NCBI RefSeq assembly: GCF_933775445.1
Contig: NC_065875.1
Location: forward strand, 2,728,001-2,792,000
Origin: Argentina anserina
Lineage: Eukaryota; Streptophyta; Magnoliopsida; Rosales; Rosaceae
Reading direction: 5' to 3'
DNA: 64,000 nucleotides
Made by a program: the position numbers and the translations under genes. The number at the start of each line of letters is the position of its first letter. Positions within the stretch are counted from its first letter, which is position 1. Below, piece by piece: positions 23,109 to 34,521 of the stretch. The notes below the pieces were generated by a model. That model was not told the DNA's origin and did no database searches. It worked only from the letters and a program-made list of their open reading frames with translations.

Positions 23109-24170
23109 GGCCGAGTTTGCAAGTTCCGGTCTGTTGGGTCTTGTCGTGGTGAGAAGGTTGGGGAGAGTTTTATGTGACGAGGTGAGTGATTGGATTGGTG
23201 GTTTGTATGCGTTCGCGCGTTTCTCTAGTCTTCTAGTAAACTTTTCAACACATTTCAGTATTTGTGTGGAACGAAATGAAAACATCATGAAACAGTTGGA
23301 ACTCGTGGCCGACGCCTACAACGGTCCATGATTATTCTCTATATTTTGACGTTTATCATTCTCTTTTTTTTTTTGGCGATTCAAAAGGTCATTGTGTTAT
23401 GATAATGGTGATGATACGACTTTTTTTTTCTTTAAATATACTTGCTCATGTCTTGAGCTTTGGCATAGGCACGTCTCTAATTTTTTTTTAGAAAAGGAAG
23501 ATATATATATATATATATATTGCAACAAAATAAGATTACAACGAAGAAGAATACTCGGTGATAAAACTAGATCTCACACGCTCATTCCTACTAAAATTGT
23601 TAGTTACAAGACTATCGCAAAAAGCAATAAACATGAGTTAATAAGGCTCAATCCTGAACCAATTTAAATTGATTCCAAAAGTAGTTGATACGTACTCGCC
23701 ATCAATCTCAAGAAGAAAATTACTCCAACAACATCACATACCAAAACCTTCAGCATATTTGCATAGACAACCTCCTCATTACATTAACACCCAGAATGAA
23801 TTGATACGTAGATAGTTCATTGAGATGACATGCACCACAAAGATGGTAACCTTACCGACTGACACCTAAACCCTCACAAAAATGAGGGACAAAATAAAAA
23901 CCTAAAAAATAAACAAACCTAAAAAAAGGACAAACAGACCTAGCCCTAAACCAGGCCCACCTAAATATGACCCAAATCTAGGCCCAATAAGCCAAGATGC
24001 CCCACCAAGATCGGAAGAAACCAACAGCCCAAGATCCAGCCACATGTCGCCGCCTTCTAGCACAGATCCTCTATTTGACGTCAACGCCGACCGCCGCCCA
24101 AGGTCTGCAACTCGTTCATCAACAAAGTTGCAGCTCGCCCCCACTCTTGATTCAACCCAGCAATGACACA
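23109..24170. other. Fibrillin promoter and flank of the copia block
   Basis: Contains the fibrillin 5' region and a (TA)n tract at 23501-23520. The open frames here show no recognisable domain. Sequence from about 23990 may already belong to the decayed copia block but carries no diagnostic motif. Confidence 0.4.
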
Positions 24171-25556
24171 AAGATCTGACACAAAGCTTATTCTCTTGCT
24201 AAATTTCAAGGAAGTCTTTCATTTGCTAAGGCTTACACGGAGAACATTCAATTCTTACAACATATTTAAGGTGACATTTGTGGACATATTCAACCAGAAT
24301 GCGGACATTTTAAATATTTTATGGTATTGGTTGATGCATCGATGTGTTGGTCACACGTCGTTTTGCTATCCACAAGGAATGCTGCATTTGCTAAGTTATT
24401 AGCTGAGATCATCAAACTTAGAAATCAGCACCCTGACCATACTATCAAATTCATTCATTTGGATAATGTTAGAGAATCCACCTCCAAAAATTTTGATGAT
24501 TACTGCATGTCTAACGGTATTAAAGTTGAACATCTCATTCCTTATGTTCATTTACAGAATGGTCTAGCAGAGGCTACCATCAAGCGTATTCAGCTTGTTG
24601 CTCGGGCTATGGTTATGGGTACTAACTTGTCGGTCTCTGCTTGAGGATATGCAGTGTTGCATGCAGCGACACTTATTCATTTCAGACCCGTGGTTAACCA
24701 AGCGTTTAGTGCGTACTAGATGGTTATAGGTTACGAACCCAATATTTCACACTTATGCATATTTGGTTGCGCCGTATATGTGCCTATTATGTCTCCACTG
24801 CGTGCTAAAGTGGGTCCTCAAAGAAGATTAGGTATCTATGTTGGCTATAATTCCCCAACAATTGTCCGCTACTTAGAACTAACCACCGGAGATCTTTTTA
24901 CTACAAGATTTGCATATTGTCACTTTGGTGAGATATGCTTCTCGTCATTAGGGGGAGATGGGAATGTTATCATTCCTAATGAATGTCAGGAATTGAGGTG
25001 GTGTGTCCCCACTATGTCTCATTATGACCCCCCGCACTGCTCAAAGTGAGTTAGAAGTGCAACGCATTATCGACCTCTAAAAAGTCACGGATTTGATGTC
25101 CGACAGCTTTGTAGATATTGCTAAAGTGACGAGATCAAACATATCCGCTGCAAATGTACCGGCACGGTTAGATGTCATGAAATACGGGTGTGGAAGACAA
25201 GCTCCTAGATCTAGCACCGTTGGTACCGACCCTAACAGTGGAGTGCTCATGCAGTCAGATTACGTCGTTCGTTGTACGGATTGAAGCAATCCGGAAGAAT
25301 GTGGTACAATCAGTCGCACAAGTACTTGAAAGAGAGAGGTTAGAAGAATAATGAACTATGCCCATGCGTGTTCATACGAAAGACAAATTTCGGATTCGTC
25401 ATCGTTGCGGTTTACGTTGATGACATGAACATAATTGGTACTCTTGTTGAGATTGAAGAGATCGTGTCTCATTTAAAGTCAGAATTTAAGATGAAGGACC
25501 TAGGAAGGATGAAATTTTGTCTCAGCCTTGAGCTTGTGCATATGGCCGACGGTATC

Positions 25557-28380
25557 TGTCACGCCCCCAAATTTGAGACCACTATTATTATGAAAATATG
25601 GTTCCCGAATTAGAGATGTGACCTTAAAACCAATATAATTTCCTCAATAAAACTAATAGAAATATATATCTGAATAATACTTTTATTACGAAACATAATC
25701 AGAGTTATTTTACAATACAACAGATTTAGAAATACTGAAATCTAGCGAAGATACATGAGTCTCGCATTTATTGTCTTGAAATAATGATTAAAGAATAACC
25801 ATCATTTTATTTAATAAATTCATCCCATTCCCCAAGCTTCTACTCATTACCTGGAATAAGATTGTGTAGCATCATGAGTAACACAGACCCAATAAGTATA
25901 TAATACATTCTTATAATAATTTGGCTAATCAGAAATTCCAATATGAACAACCAAGTAAAATGTACCAAGAACCAGATGTATTTGGTTACACGAATTCTTA
26001 CTTATGCATATAAATATACATATCAACATCAATATATTCAATCAATTGTGTGAATTTTCAAGAAAACTGGTAATTAATCACAAAGTCACATGTTAGGGTT
26101 CACATTTACTCAAAACACGGATAAGCCTCAGCATACCGATGCCAATACCAAAGTATGTATACTCAATGTCAATTATTCTATGAGTATAATAGTGTATTAT
26201 CTGTAGGGATTAGGACCCAAGACTAACTCACAAAGCACAAACAATTTTACCAGTAATTCACTTAAGCACGGGGTAGTACTAATCACCCGGCTTCACACCT
26301 TCAACTCAATAACGTCAATAGAATATCACAAAGTTTAGTAATTAAGAAAATATTTAAATACTAAAAATATATATATAATCTTACACCAAGATATAAAATA
26401 CTTATCAATAACTCAATGTATGCAAGAAATAAACAAGTTAATAAACTTGAAAGTAAATGTGCAAATAAAGTAAATGTACTTTAAATTAAAAGTAATTAGA
26501 TAATATTAGTTAGTAGTCAAAAGATTAGTAGTCATTTCTCCTATAATAAGGAAAGTCTTTGTCTAAAGTAGCAATTATCATTCAAATAATAGTGTCAAAG
26601 TTTGTCAACTTTCCGTATCGATAACTCAATCAATAAACATCCAAATTAGTCAAGTGAGGAGTCTATGTTCAAGGATTTTTCGTAAGGAATCCAATAGGAT
26701 AAGTCAACAATCTAGTTCAAAGTCATTGAGTCTAAAAAGTTCAAACACAGTAGCAGTGCAGAAACCGATCATCAAGTTATCATCTTAGATGTCTACATAT
26801 TCTACTTGTAACAAAATTTTTATCATTTCTTTTGAAACATTCCAGATTAAAAGTAGAGGTCTTATACTTTAATTTGATATAAAGTTTGTGGAAAATGGTT
26901 AAGAAATGAGTTTTTAAAGTTGTGAGTGCTACAAAAGATTTTCAGTGAGTTTTATTAACTCTAACTTTGATTAGCCATAACTTCTCTATTTTTAAATATT
27001 GTTGAGTGATTCAAAAGCCTAAATTGAAGAATTTTTCATGAGGAATTTAATGCTATTTTTACCTTGGAAAAACTCAGATGTTATAAAATACTAAAATATA
27101 ACTCTTACCAAAACATGGTATTTTCCATTTTATCCTTAGTTATACACTTTGATAAATCTTAAAAGACAAAAGATTAAAAGGATGTAAGATGTACTTACCT
27201 TGAAGTTTCAGGGATGAAAAGAATGTTTTGATGTGGATCTAAAGTTGGATTAATTTAGTAAATAAAAAACTTGTTTAAGAGAGAAAGAGTGAATGCTAGA
27301 ATTTTAGCTTGAGAAACATTGGATGGTTGAGTTTTCTATCAACTAAGGGAATTCTAGGCTTGCATGATTTCCGATTTTGAAGTGTGAATAAAACTTGAGG
27401 CAGCTCAGAACTATAAATATGCTAAGAAGGAACACAAAAGTTCAATTCTCACATACCATTATGAATAATTAATATTGAATGATGACCTAGCTAGTTAGTG
27501 TGGTTGTTGGCAAAGAAAAAAAATAGTGTGATGGGGTAAAACATAAAAATAAATCAGCTAGGTTCAAAACATATTGGCATAAGGATTATATATATATATA
27601 TACAATCTCTATCCAGAGTGAAGCTTCACTCTGAAATTTCAGAGTGAAGTTCCAATTTTGTCACACATTTCGGTCAAATTTTTTCACTATAAGTCATTCA
27701 ATATTTAGGTATCCTATTCAAGATCATCTCTACAAAATTTCATCTAATCTGGACATCGTTAAGGTATTGAAATTAGATTAAATCAATGAATGAATTAAAA
27801 CTGTTCAACGTGAACCGTTCGTGTAAATATCAATTTTAAAAGTTTAAGTCATTGTCAAATTGGATGAAACTTTGTAGAGATGATCTTGAATAGCATACCT
27901 AAATATTGAATTGCTTATGGTGAAAAAATTTGACCGAAAAGTGTGACAAAATTAGAACTTCACTCTGAAATTTCAGAGTGAAGCTTCACTCTGGATAGAG
28001 ATTGTATATATATATATATATATATGTAAATAGAATAAACACATTTATGTGTTATTCTAAAAAGTAAAGGAATTTAGTATATTTATTTCATAAGATTTTC
28101 AATATATTTGCACTAACTAATACTAATATAATGCGTAAAAGATAATACTATTAGTATTAGCCTTAAACTCGATTACAAAGTATCGAGTTTACGCAAGAAT
28201 ATGAGCTAACGTATTCAACTCGTGGTCCAATACATATAAAAATAAATTTTCTATCTTTGAAAGTATGTACCTTACCATCATTGGTTCTAAAGAGAAATAT
28301 TAGAAGAAAAATTGAATTAATTCTAAGTTAATATAACCTTAGAGTACTAAATAGTAAATACTAAATTTCGGGGTATTACA
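25557..28380 (-). mobile_element. 2.8-kb solo LTR inserted in the copia remnant
   Basis: The insert is bounded by a perfect 5-bp target duplication GTATC (25552-25556 and 28381-28385), starts TGTCACGCCCCC and ends GGGGTATTACA. On the minus strand this is TGTAATACCCCG...GGGGGCGTGACA, closely like the ends of the two gypsy LTRs later in the window (TGTAATAACCC...GGTCGTGACA or GGTCGTTACA). TG...CA ends, 5-bp duplication and no coding capacity indicate a solo LTR in minus orientation. A splice-donor-like TTCAAG|GTAAGTAC on the minus strand is at 27199. Confidence 0.75.
27602..28005. mobile_element. Foldback MITE nested in the solo LTR
   Basis: An imperfect 404-bp palindrome with ends ACAATCTCTATCCAGAGTGA and its inverse at 27986-28005, flanked by (TA)n on both sides. 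Sub-terminal palindrome CACTCTGAAATTTCAGAGTG occurs in both arms. The centre carries a CGTGAACCGTTCGTG-like motif and GTAGAGATGATCTTGAATA, related to the PHO1-intron elements. Non-coding. Confidence 0.85.
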
Positions 28381-29587
28381 GTATCTTAATCCACCAATTG
28401 AATTACATGTAGAAAATGCTTCGACGTTCAATATGGATCTATACAATCCATTATCTACTCCCATGGTCGTCCGAAGTCTAGATATCAAGAACGATCTATT
28501 CCGTCCTAAAGAGGATGATGAAGAAGTTTTTGGTCCTGAAGTTTCATATCTCAGTGTAATTGGGGCACTATTGTATCTTGCTCAATGCACTAGACTGAAC
28601 ATATCTTTCGTAGTGAACTTATTAACTAGATTTAGCTCCGCATCTACGCTACGTCATTGCAATGGTATCAAACATTTGTTTCGGTACTTGAAAGGTTCTC
28701 TTGATATGTGATTGTTCTATTCTTACAACACAGAGAACACCATGGCCGTGACACCTTACACCGGCGCCGCAGGCAGCCTTGGTAGCACCACCGTACGTGG
28801 CAGTGCTGCCGCAGGTAGCCATGGCATGGCGGCAGACCACGGTGCTAAGAGCAGAAACCGGTCCCCACTTGCTCTTTCCCCCTATGCAAAGACTCCAAAC
28901 AACATGTTAGTTAGTTATGCCGATGCAGGGTACCTCTATGACCCTCACAAGACTCGTTCTCAAACCGGTTATATGTTTACCATTGGGAGTACGACGATAT
29001 CTTGGAGATCACTAAGCAATCTCTTGTTGCTACTTCTTCGAATCATGCGGAGATCATTGCTCTCCATGAAGCAGTTAAAGAATGTATTTGGCTTTGGTCA
29101 CTCGTTCGTCATATTCGTGATTCTTGTGGATTAGTCTCTACAACTGATCAACCTACGTGCATTTATGAAGATAATGCTACTTGCATATAGCAGACTAAGT
29201 TAGGTTTCATCAAGGAGACAACACCAAGCATATGTCGCCCAAGTTCTTATACAGTGTTCAACAACAGAAGTTTTTAAATGTTCAGATTAATCAAGTGAGT
29301 TTAAAACCCAATGCTGCGGATTTGTTAACTAAGTCTTTGCCTAAATCTACTTTTGTGAAACATGTGAAGAATATTAACATGTGTTGTTTATCAGAACTTT
29401 AGAGTTTGGTAGATTTCAGAGAGAGTCTACATCACATGTTAAGATTATTAAGTAGTTGGTGCGTTGTGCTATTTTTCCCTTCGATCAAACTTTTGTTTTA
29501 CCCAAGAGGTTTTTAATTTGCTTGACAAGGTTTTTATTAAGGCAACGTTGTGTGCCATGCAACCCAGACATGCGACATAAGGGAGAG

Positions 29588-29769
29588 TGTTACGGGAGAA
29601 TTAATATTCTATCTTTATGTGTGTCTTAGCCTTATTAGGTTTCCTATTAGAGATAAATTCGCATCTCTATAATAAATTATGACTCCGAATCCTACGAGAT
29701 TATGGTTTTGTAATATCTATATATAGGTCCTCGTATCATTCAATAAAGATACAGTTTTTTCATCCTGCA
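29588..29769 (+). mobile_element. 3' LTR of the copia remnant
   Basis: A purine-rich tract ATAAGGGAGAG precedes TGTTACGGGAGAATTAATAT and the segment ends TTTTTTCATCCTGCA. It contains a TATATATAGG box and an AATAAAG poly(A)-like signal at about 29741. Size and TG...CA borders fit a small copia LTR. The 5' partner is absent from the window. Confidence 0.7.
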
Positions 29770-30904
29770 TCAAAAATATATATATTAATAATTAAATAAA
29801 ATTCAAGACCCCACATTCATAATGGAATGTAATTTATCATTTTCATTTTCACTTTATGATTTCAAAGTCAAATATCAAATTAAATTTATAAAAATGGAAA
29901 AATAATAATATATTTAATCATGATTTAAGCCCACAGAATATGGTAATTAGAGTACCTATTAAATTATTCAATAAATAATTGAAAGATATGTGAAGAAAGA
30001 GTTAATTTTGTACCTAATAATTAATTGTATATTAATTTTTATATTCACATGTAAAAAAAAAGTCCCTATTTTTTTCAGGCTATAAGTTTGGACATAGTGG
30101 CTTTTGACCCAGGGACGACACTGACTGCCGGCCTCAATACTTAACTGTCATGTGTTCGGCACATGACTATTTAATTTTTGTTACCCTCCACGTCCGTGGT
30201 GGGAATAATTTTTGGTTTTGATCATGCTCTTTATCAAACTCCTCTTTTTGAATTAATCTTGCAAATTCAACCATTATTTCTACCCTTATTTTGTCACGTC
30301 CCATAAAGGGATGTGGCCTAAATGAGTAAATGTTTCATTACCGTGTTACACATGCATATGAAAATTGGATAAAATACTAGATAAATTGGTCACACTGCTA
30401 ATACTTATCTTAAACTGATCCAGCAATACCCCCTTCCGACAACATGTACATACAAAAACCGACGCAATATTAACATAATAGAACGACACATAGTACTATA
30501 AAAACACAATAGCATGATCACACAATAAACACAGTAACCTAAAGACACAATAGCATAATATGCTACTGCCTCAAAAGTCAAAACTATAGCATAATCAACA
30601 CCGCAATAGCATCAAATAGTTTTCTATTATTTGTTTTATATTAACACAGTAGCAATATCATTTCTACAGTAGCATACTAGCTTAAAGCCATAAACCACCT
30701 CACAAGTTCCTCATACCACCCTACATTCCTCCTATTGGTGTGAGTAAGCACACCGAAACCTCCCCTTCTAGAAAACAATCAAAACATAACCTATTTTTTT
30801 TTCAAAACTCAAACTCACTTCATTTCCCGCCCAAACTCAAAAACCAAATCTCAAAACCTAAAAAAAAAAAAGAAAAACAAAAGGCAAAACACATCCCCCG
30901 CCTC

Positions 30905-30935
<31 letters not shown>

Positions 30936-30969
30936 TCAACACAACTTCACATCTTCCATTTTTAATTTA
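29770..30969. other. AT-rich spacer and promoter/5' UTR of the next gene
   Basis: At 30480-30690 a CACAATAGCAT / CACAGTAGCA word recurs several times, giving a weak repeat. A (CT)n tract at 30908-30934 lies just upstream of the ATG at 30970, as in many plant leaders. No gene seen. Confidence 0.5.
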
Positions 30970-33900
30970 ATGTCGGCCTTATCCGCTCGCCGCCTCAAAG
31001 ACCGGAGCGGCGCCGCCGCCGCCGCACCCACCAAACCGAAGCCAGACAAGAGATCCCCCACCGTCGGCAAGGAGAATCCGCCGGGACCCACTTTCCGAAC
31101 CTCCGCCCAGAAGCCCACCACCATGCGGCCCGTTCCGCGCGTCGACAAGGCCGCTGCGGCGGCGAACGGCGGAGGCGAGGCGCGTGCGCGGTGGTCGATG
31201 CCTTCGGTGAAAGGTAGGAGCTCTAGCCCTTCTGAGTTTTTAAGGATTGGGTCCGGGAATGTCTGGCCGAAAACTCGGCGGGTTTCGGTGGATCGGGTCG
31301 AGAGGGGTCCGAGTCCGGGTCCGGGTTTGGGGGAGAGGGAAAGGGCTGGGAGTGTAGGGAGGAGTTCGAGTAGGGGAAGAGGAGGATCTGGGGGTAGGGG
31401 TTTGGAAGTCAAAGCTGGTCAATTGGGGGTTAGGGTTAGGGATTCGAAATGTGATGAAGGTAAAATTGGGGTGGGGAAGAATGGAATTTACGGAGAATCG
31501 GAGGCGAAAAAGATGGAGATTGAGAGGAATTTGAATGGGACTCGATCGAATTCGAAAAAGCCTGATGTTGTTGATGGTAGGGTTTTGGAGAGAAGCAGTA
31601 GTGGGAAGAGTAAGAGTGGTGATCTCGGCAGTCGTGGCGGCTTGGGAGTGAGCAATGGGAAGGTTTTCGAGGGCTCGAAGGAGGGAGGGAGTAATGGAAG
31701 TCGAGTTGGTGTTAAGCATTCTAGTAAGCTTCATGAGAAGCTTGCTTTCTTGGAAGGGAAGGTGAAGAGGATTGCGTCGGATATAAAGAAGACTAAGGAG
31801 ATATTGGATATGAATAATCCGGATGCGTCGAAGGTGATACTGTCTGATATTCAGGAGAAGATTTCGGGGATTGAGAAGGCCATGGTGCATGTTTCCAATG
31901 GCTCTGGTGGTAAGGCGTTGAAAGGTGGTGAGCAGGATCACAAGGAAGACAATGTGGTTGAGGATGGTCGTGTTGAGCAGGTGAGTAATGCGGAGAGTTT
32001 GGTAAACAGTTTGAATCGTGAGGACTTGGAAGCTAGGCTGTTTCCTCATCATAAGTTAATTAGAAACCGGACGGCGATGAAAGCATCATCTGAAAGCTCT
32101 CAAGGTCAGGTTGTTGAAACTAGTAGTGAGTCAAAAGTGGATGAGAAGATGGTGTGCCCTGTAGAGGAGAATCCAATTGCGATTGAGTTCTTGGCTTTGT
32201 TGGATAATGAGCAAGCTACAGTTACAACAAGGGATCGGCAGGAGGATTTGGAAACGTGTGAGGTGCAAGCAGTGGATGGTGCCACCTCTTCAGGAGTTGA
32301 GAGATCTTCTAAATTGGTTACTGGTAAGCAGGATGCCGATCTCATTCTCACAACTGATGAAACACTTGATGAGTCTGCTGATCAGGAGAATAGACAAGTG
32401 ATCATTGATGAAGAAACTGAGGACACTAGCATTTATCAGCTCAATGGAATAGGCCAAAAGACCTCAACTGGTGGATGGTTTATGTCTGAAGGAGAGTCTG
32501 TTCTTCTTGCTCATGATGATGGTTCATGCACCTTCTATGATATTGTGAATTCTGAGGTATCTAACTCACTTTCATTTTAATAGCTTTATTGTGTGGTTAT
32601 GAATTATAATCCTAGTCAATTGCTCCCTTCCTTGCCAGTTGCTCAACACTGATTGAGATATAGCATATTATAATTCGTTATTACAGCAGTGTGCTTAGTA
32701 AATGCTTTGAATTTGGTTTGAACAGTTAAGTTCATGTGGCAAAGAACTGTGTGCTCCCCTTAGTTTCTGTTTGCTCAATGTTGATTGAGAAATAACAAAT
32801 ATGGATGTCCTGCATAGTATAATACGCTATTTGCATTTTTCCCTTTAGCAATGTTCTAAGTAGATGCTATGAATTTGGTTTGAACAGTTGAGTACTTGAG
32901 TTCATGTGGCTACTGCAAATATCTTTTGATTCATCATCAGTTCTTAGATTTCTTGGTAAGGAACAATGCAGGCTTATAGATGAGCAAATTGACAATGAGG
33001 GTTAAAAGTTACACGCAACAAATTGAAATTTTTGTTATTCTTTTTGACTGATGGTTCATTTCTATTCAGGAAAAGGCTTCGTACAAGCCTCCTCTAGGAG
33101 TTTCACCTAATATGTGGAGAGATTGCTGGATAATTCGAGCTCCTAGCGCAGATGGTTGCTCAGGAAGGTATGTTGTGGCTGCCTCTGCTGGAAACACAAT
33201 GGATTCAGGATTTTGCTCTTGGGACTTTTATGCCAAAGATGTATGTGCTTTCCATGTTAATGATGGTTCAGCCCCATCAAGAACAGTACTTGGTCCCTTG
33301 CCAGACAACATCTCATACAGAAGAAACACTTTGTCTAATCTTTTGGATCCAGAAACTCAACAATGGTGGTACAGGCCTTGTGGACCTCTTATGGTCTCAA
33401 CTGCCACCTGTCAGAGAGGTGTGAGAATCTATGACATTCGTGATGGTGAGGAAGTTATGAAATGGGATGTCCCGAAGCCTGTGTTAACAATGGATAATTC
33501 AAGCCCCTTACAATGGAGAAATAGAGGAAAAGTTGTTGTTGCTGACATTGAAACAATTTCCGTATGGGATGTGAACTCTCTCAACCCCCAACCTTTATCA
33601 TCTATTTCTTCTGCTGGTCGGAAAATCTCTGCTCTTCATGTGAATAACACTGACTCTGAACTTGGTGGTGGAGTTCGCCAGAGGTAGATGTTAAACCTTT
33701 TTACCTTTTATGTTTCTCCATTTGCTGGATCATGCATATTACTCATTCCAGTTTTATAGCATTGGAATTTTTTTTCAACAGGAATCTTTCTATCTTACAT
33801 GGTTTACTAGTTTTCAGTACGTGACTGATATTATAATCTCACTAGTGTATTTTCTTCCCTAGCTTATTTAAGTAGTTACTAGATGGTTGTACTTGGATAA

Positions 33901-34521
33901 GAATACACTAATGGAAGCAGTAACTCTGTTTATTCTCATATACGAGACACTTGCTAAGAAGTTCTATTAACATCTACTCATGATTGCAGAGTAAGTTCAG
34001 CAGAAGCAGAAGGCAATGATGGAGTATTCTGTACCCAAGATTCAATAAACATTCTAGATTTCCGCAATCCGTCCGGTATAGGATTAAAAATACCAAAGCT
34101 TGGTGTTACTGCACAGTCAGTTTTCTCTCGTGGGGATTCCATCTTCCTTGGCTGCCCCAATGGAAGGTCAGGATGGAAAAAACAATCCTCTTCACAAGTG
34201 CAGCAGTTTTCAATTCGAAAACAAAGGCTATCAAACACTTATGCCTTGCCAGAGTCAAATGCTCATAGTCATCACACAGCTATCACACAAGTTTGGGGGA
34301 ACTCAAACTTTGTGATGGGCATTTGTGGATTAGGGCTCTTTGTGTTCGATGCCCTGAAGGATGACAGTGTGCCATCTTTCACCAATGATAGTGGAAGCAC
34401 TCAAAAAGATCATGAAGTCATTGGCCCAGATGACTTGTATGCGCCTTCTTTTGATTACTCAGACTCTCGTGCTCTTATAATATCTAGAGATCGCCCAGCA
34501 TTATGGAAGCAGATGTCATAG
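30970..34521 (+). CDS. KIN14B-interacting-like protein, WD40/transducin family
   Basis: Similar to Arabidopsis At4g14310, annotated as a KIN14B-interacting protein with WD40-like repeats (from memory). Exons 30970-32556, 33070-33683, 33990-34521, all canonical, 910 residues. Residues 1-250 are low-complexity and basic (Ala/Pro/Ser/Gly/Arg). Residues about 250-315 form a coiled coil (LHEKLAFLEGKVKRIASDIK). An acidic linker follows to about 480. From about 485 come beta-propeller-type repeats: GGWFMSEGESVLLAHDDGSC, MWRDCWIIRAPSADGCSGRY, WYRPCGPLMVSTATCQRGVR, GKVVVADIETISVWDV, VFCTQDSINILDF and a C-terminal DYSDSRALIISRDRPALWKQ. The GC-rich start of exon 1 contrasts with its later part, as is common in plant genes. 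Molecular role beyond kinesin binding is not known to me. Confidence 0.88.

Larger units (their letters stand above)
24180..29769 (+). mobile_element. Decayed Ty1/copia retrotransposon (5'-truncated, interrupted)
   Basis: Translation with several stops and shifts gives copia pol in order. Integrase core: MVLVDASMCWSHVVLLSTRN at about 24321, IKFIHLDNVRE and NGLAEATIKRIQ. Then the TRFAYCHFGE linker, the reverse transcriptase YVDDMNIIG box at about 25412, and after the insertion at 25557-28380 the end of RT (GALLYLAQCTRLNISFVVN) and RNase H (VSYADAGYLYDPHKTRSQTG; SWRS..QSLVATSSNHAEI). Copia gene order (integrase before RT) is clear. No 5' LTR or gag was found; a 3' LTR lies at 29588-29769. Stops at 24642, 24718 and elsewhere make it non-functional. 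A GC-rich Ala/Gly segment at 28740-28870 interrupts RNase H and is not copia-like. Confidence 0.85.

Noticed and set aside
25557..28380. Interpretation as a DNA transposon with inverted ends
   Set aside because: The partly inverted ends TGT.A..CCCC exist, but a 5-bp duplication, TG...CA ends and likeness to the gypsy LTR ends favour a solo LTR.
31240..32052. 270-codon minus-strand open frame
   Set aside because: It is entirely antisense to exon 1 of the WD40 gene, whose sense frame is continuous and conserved. Composition (Leu/Arg/Thr repeats) is that of a shadow frame.
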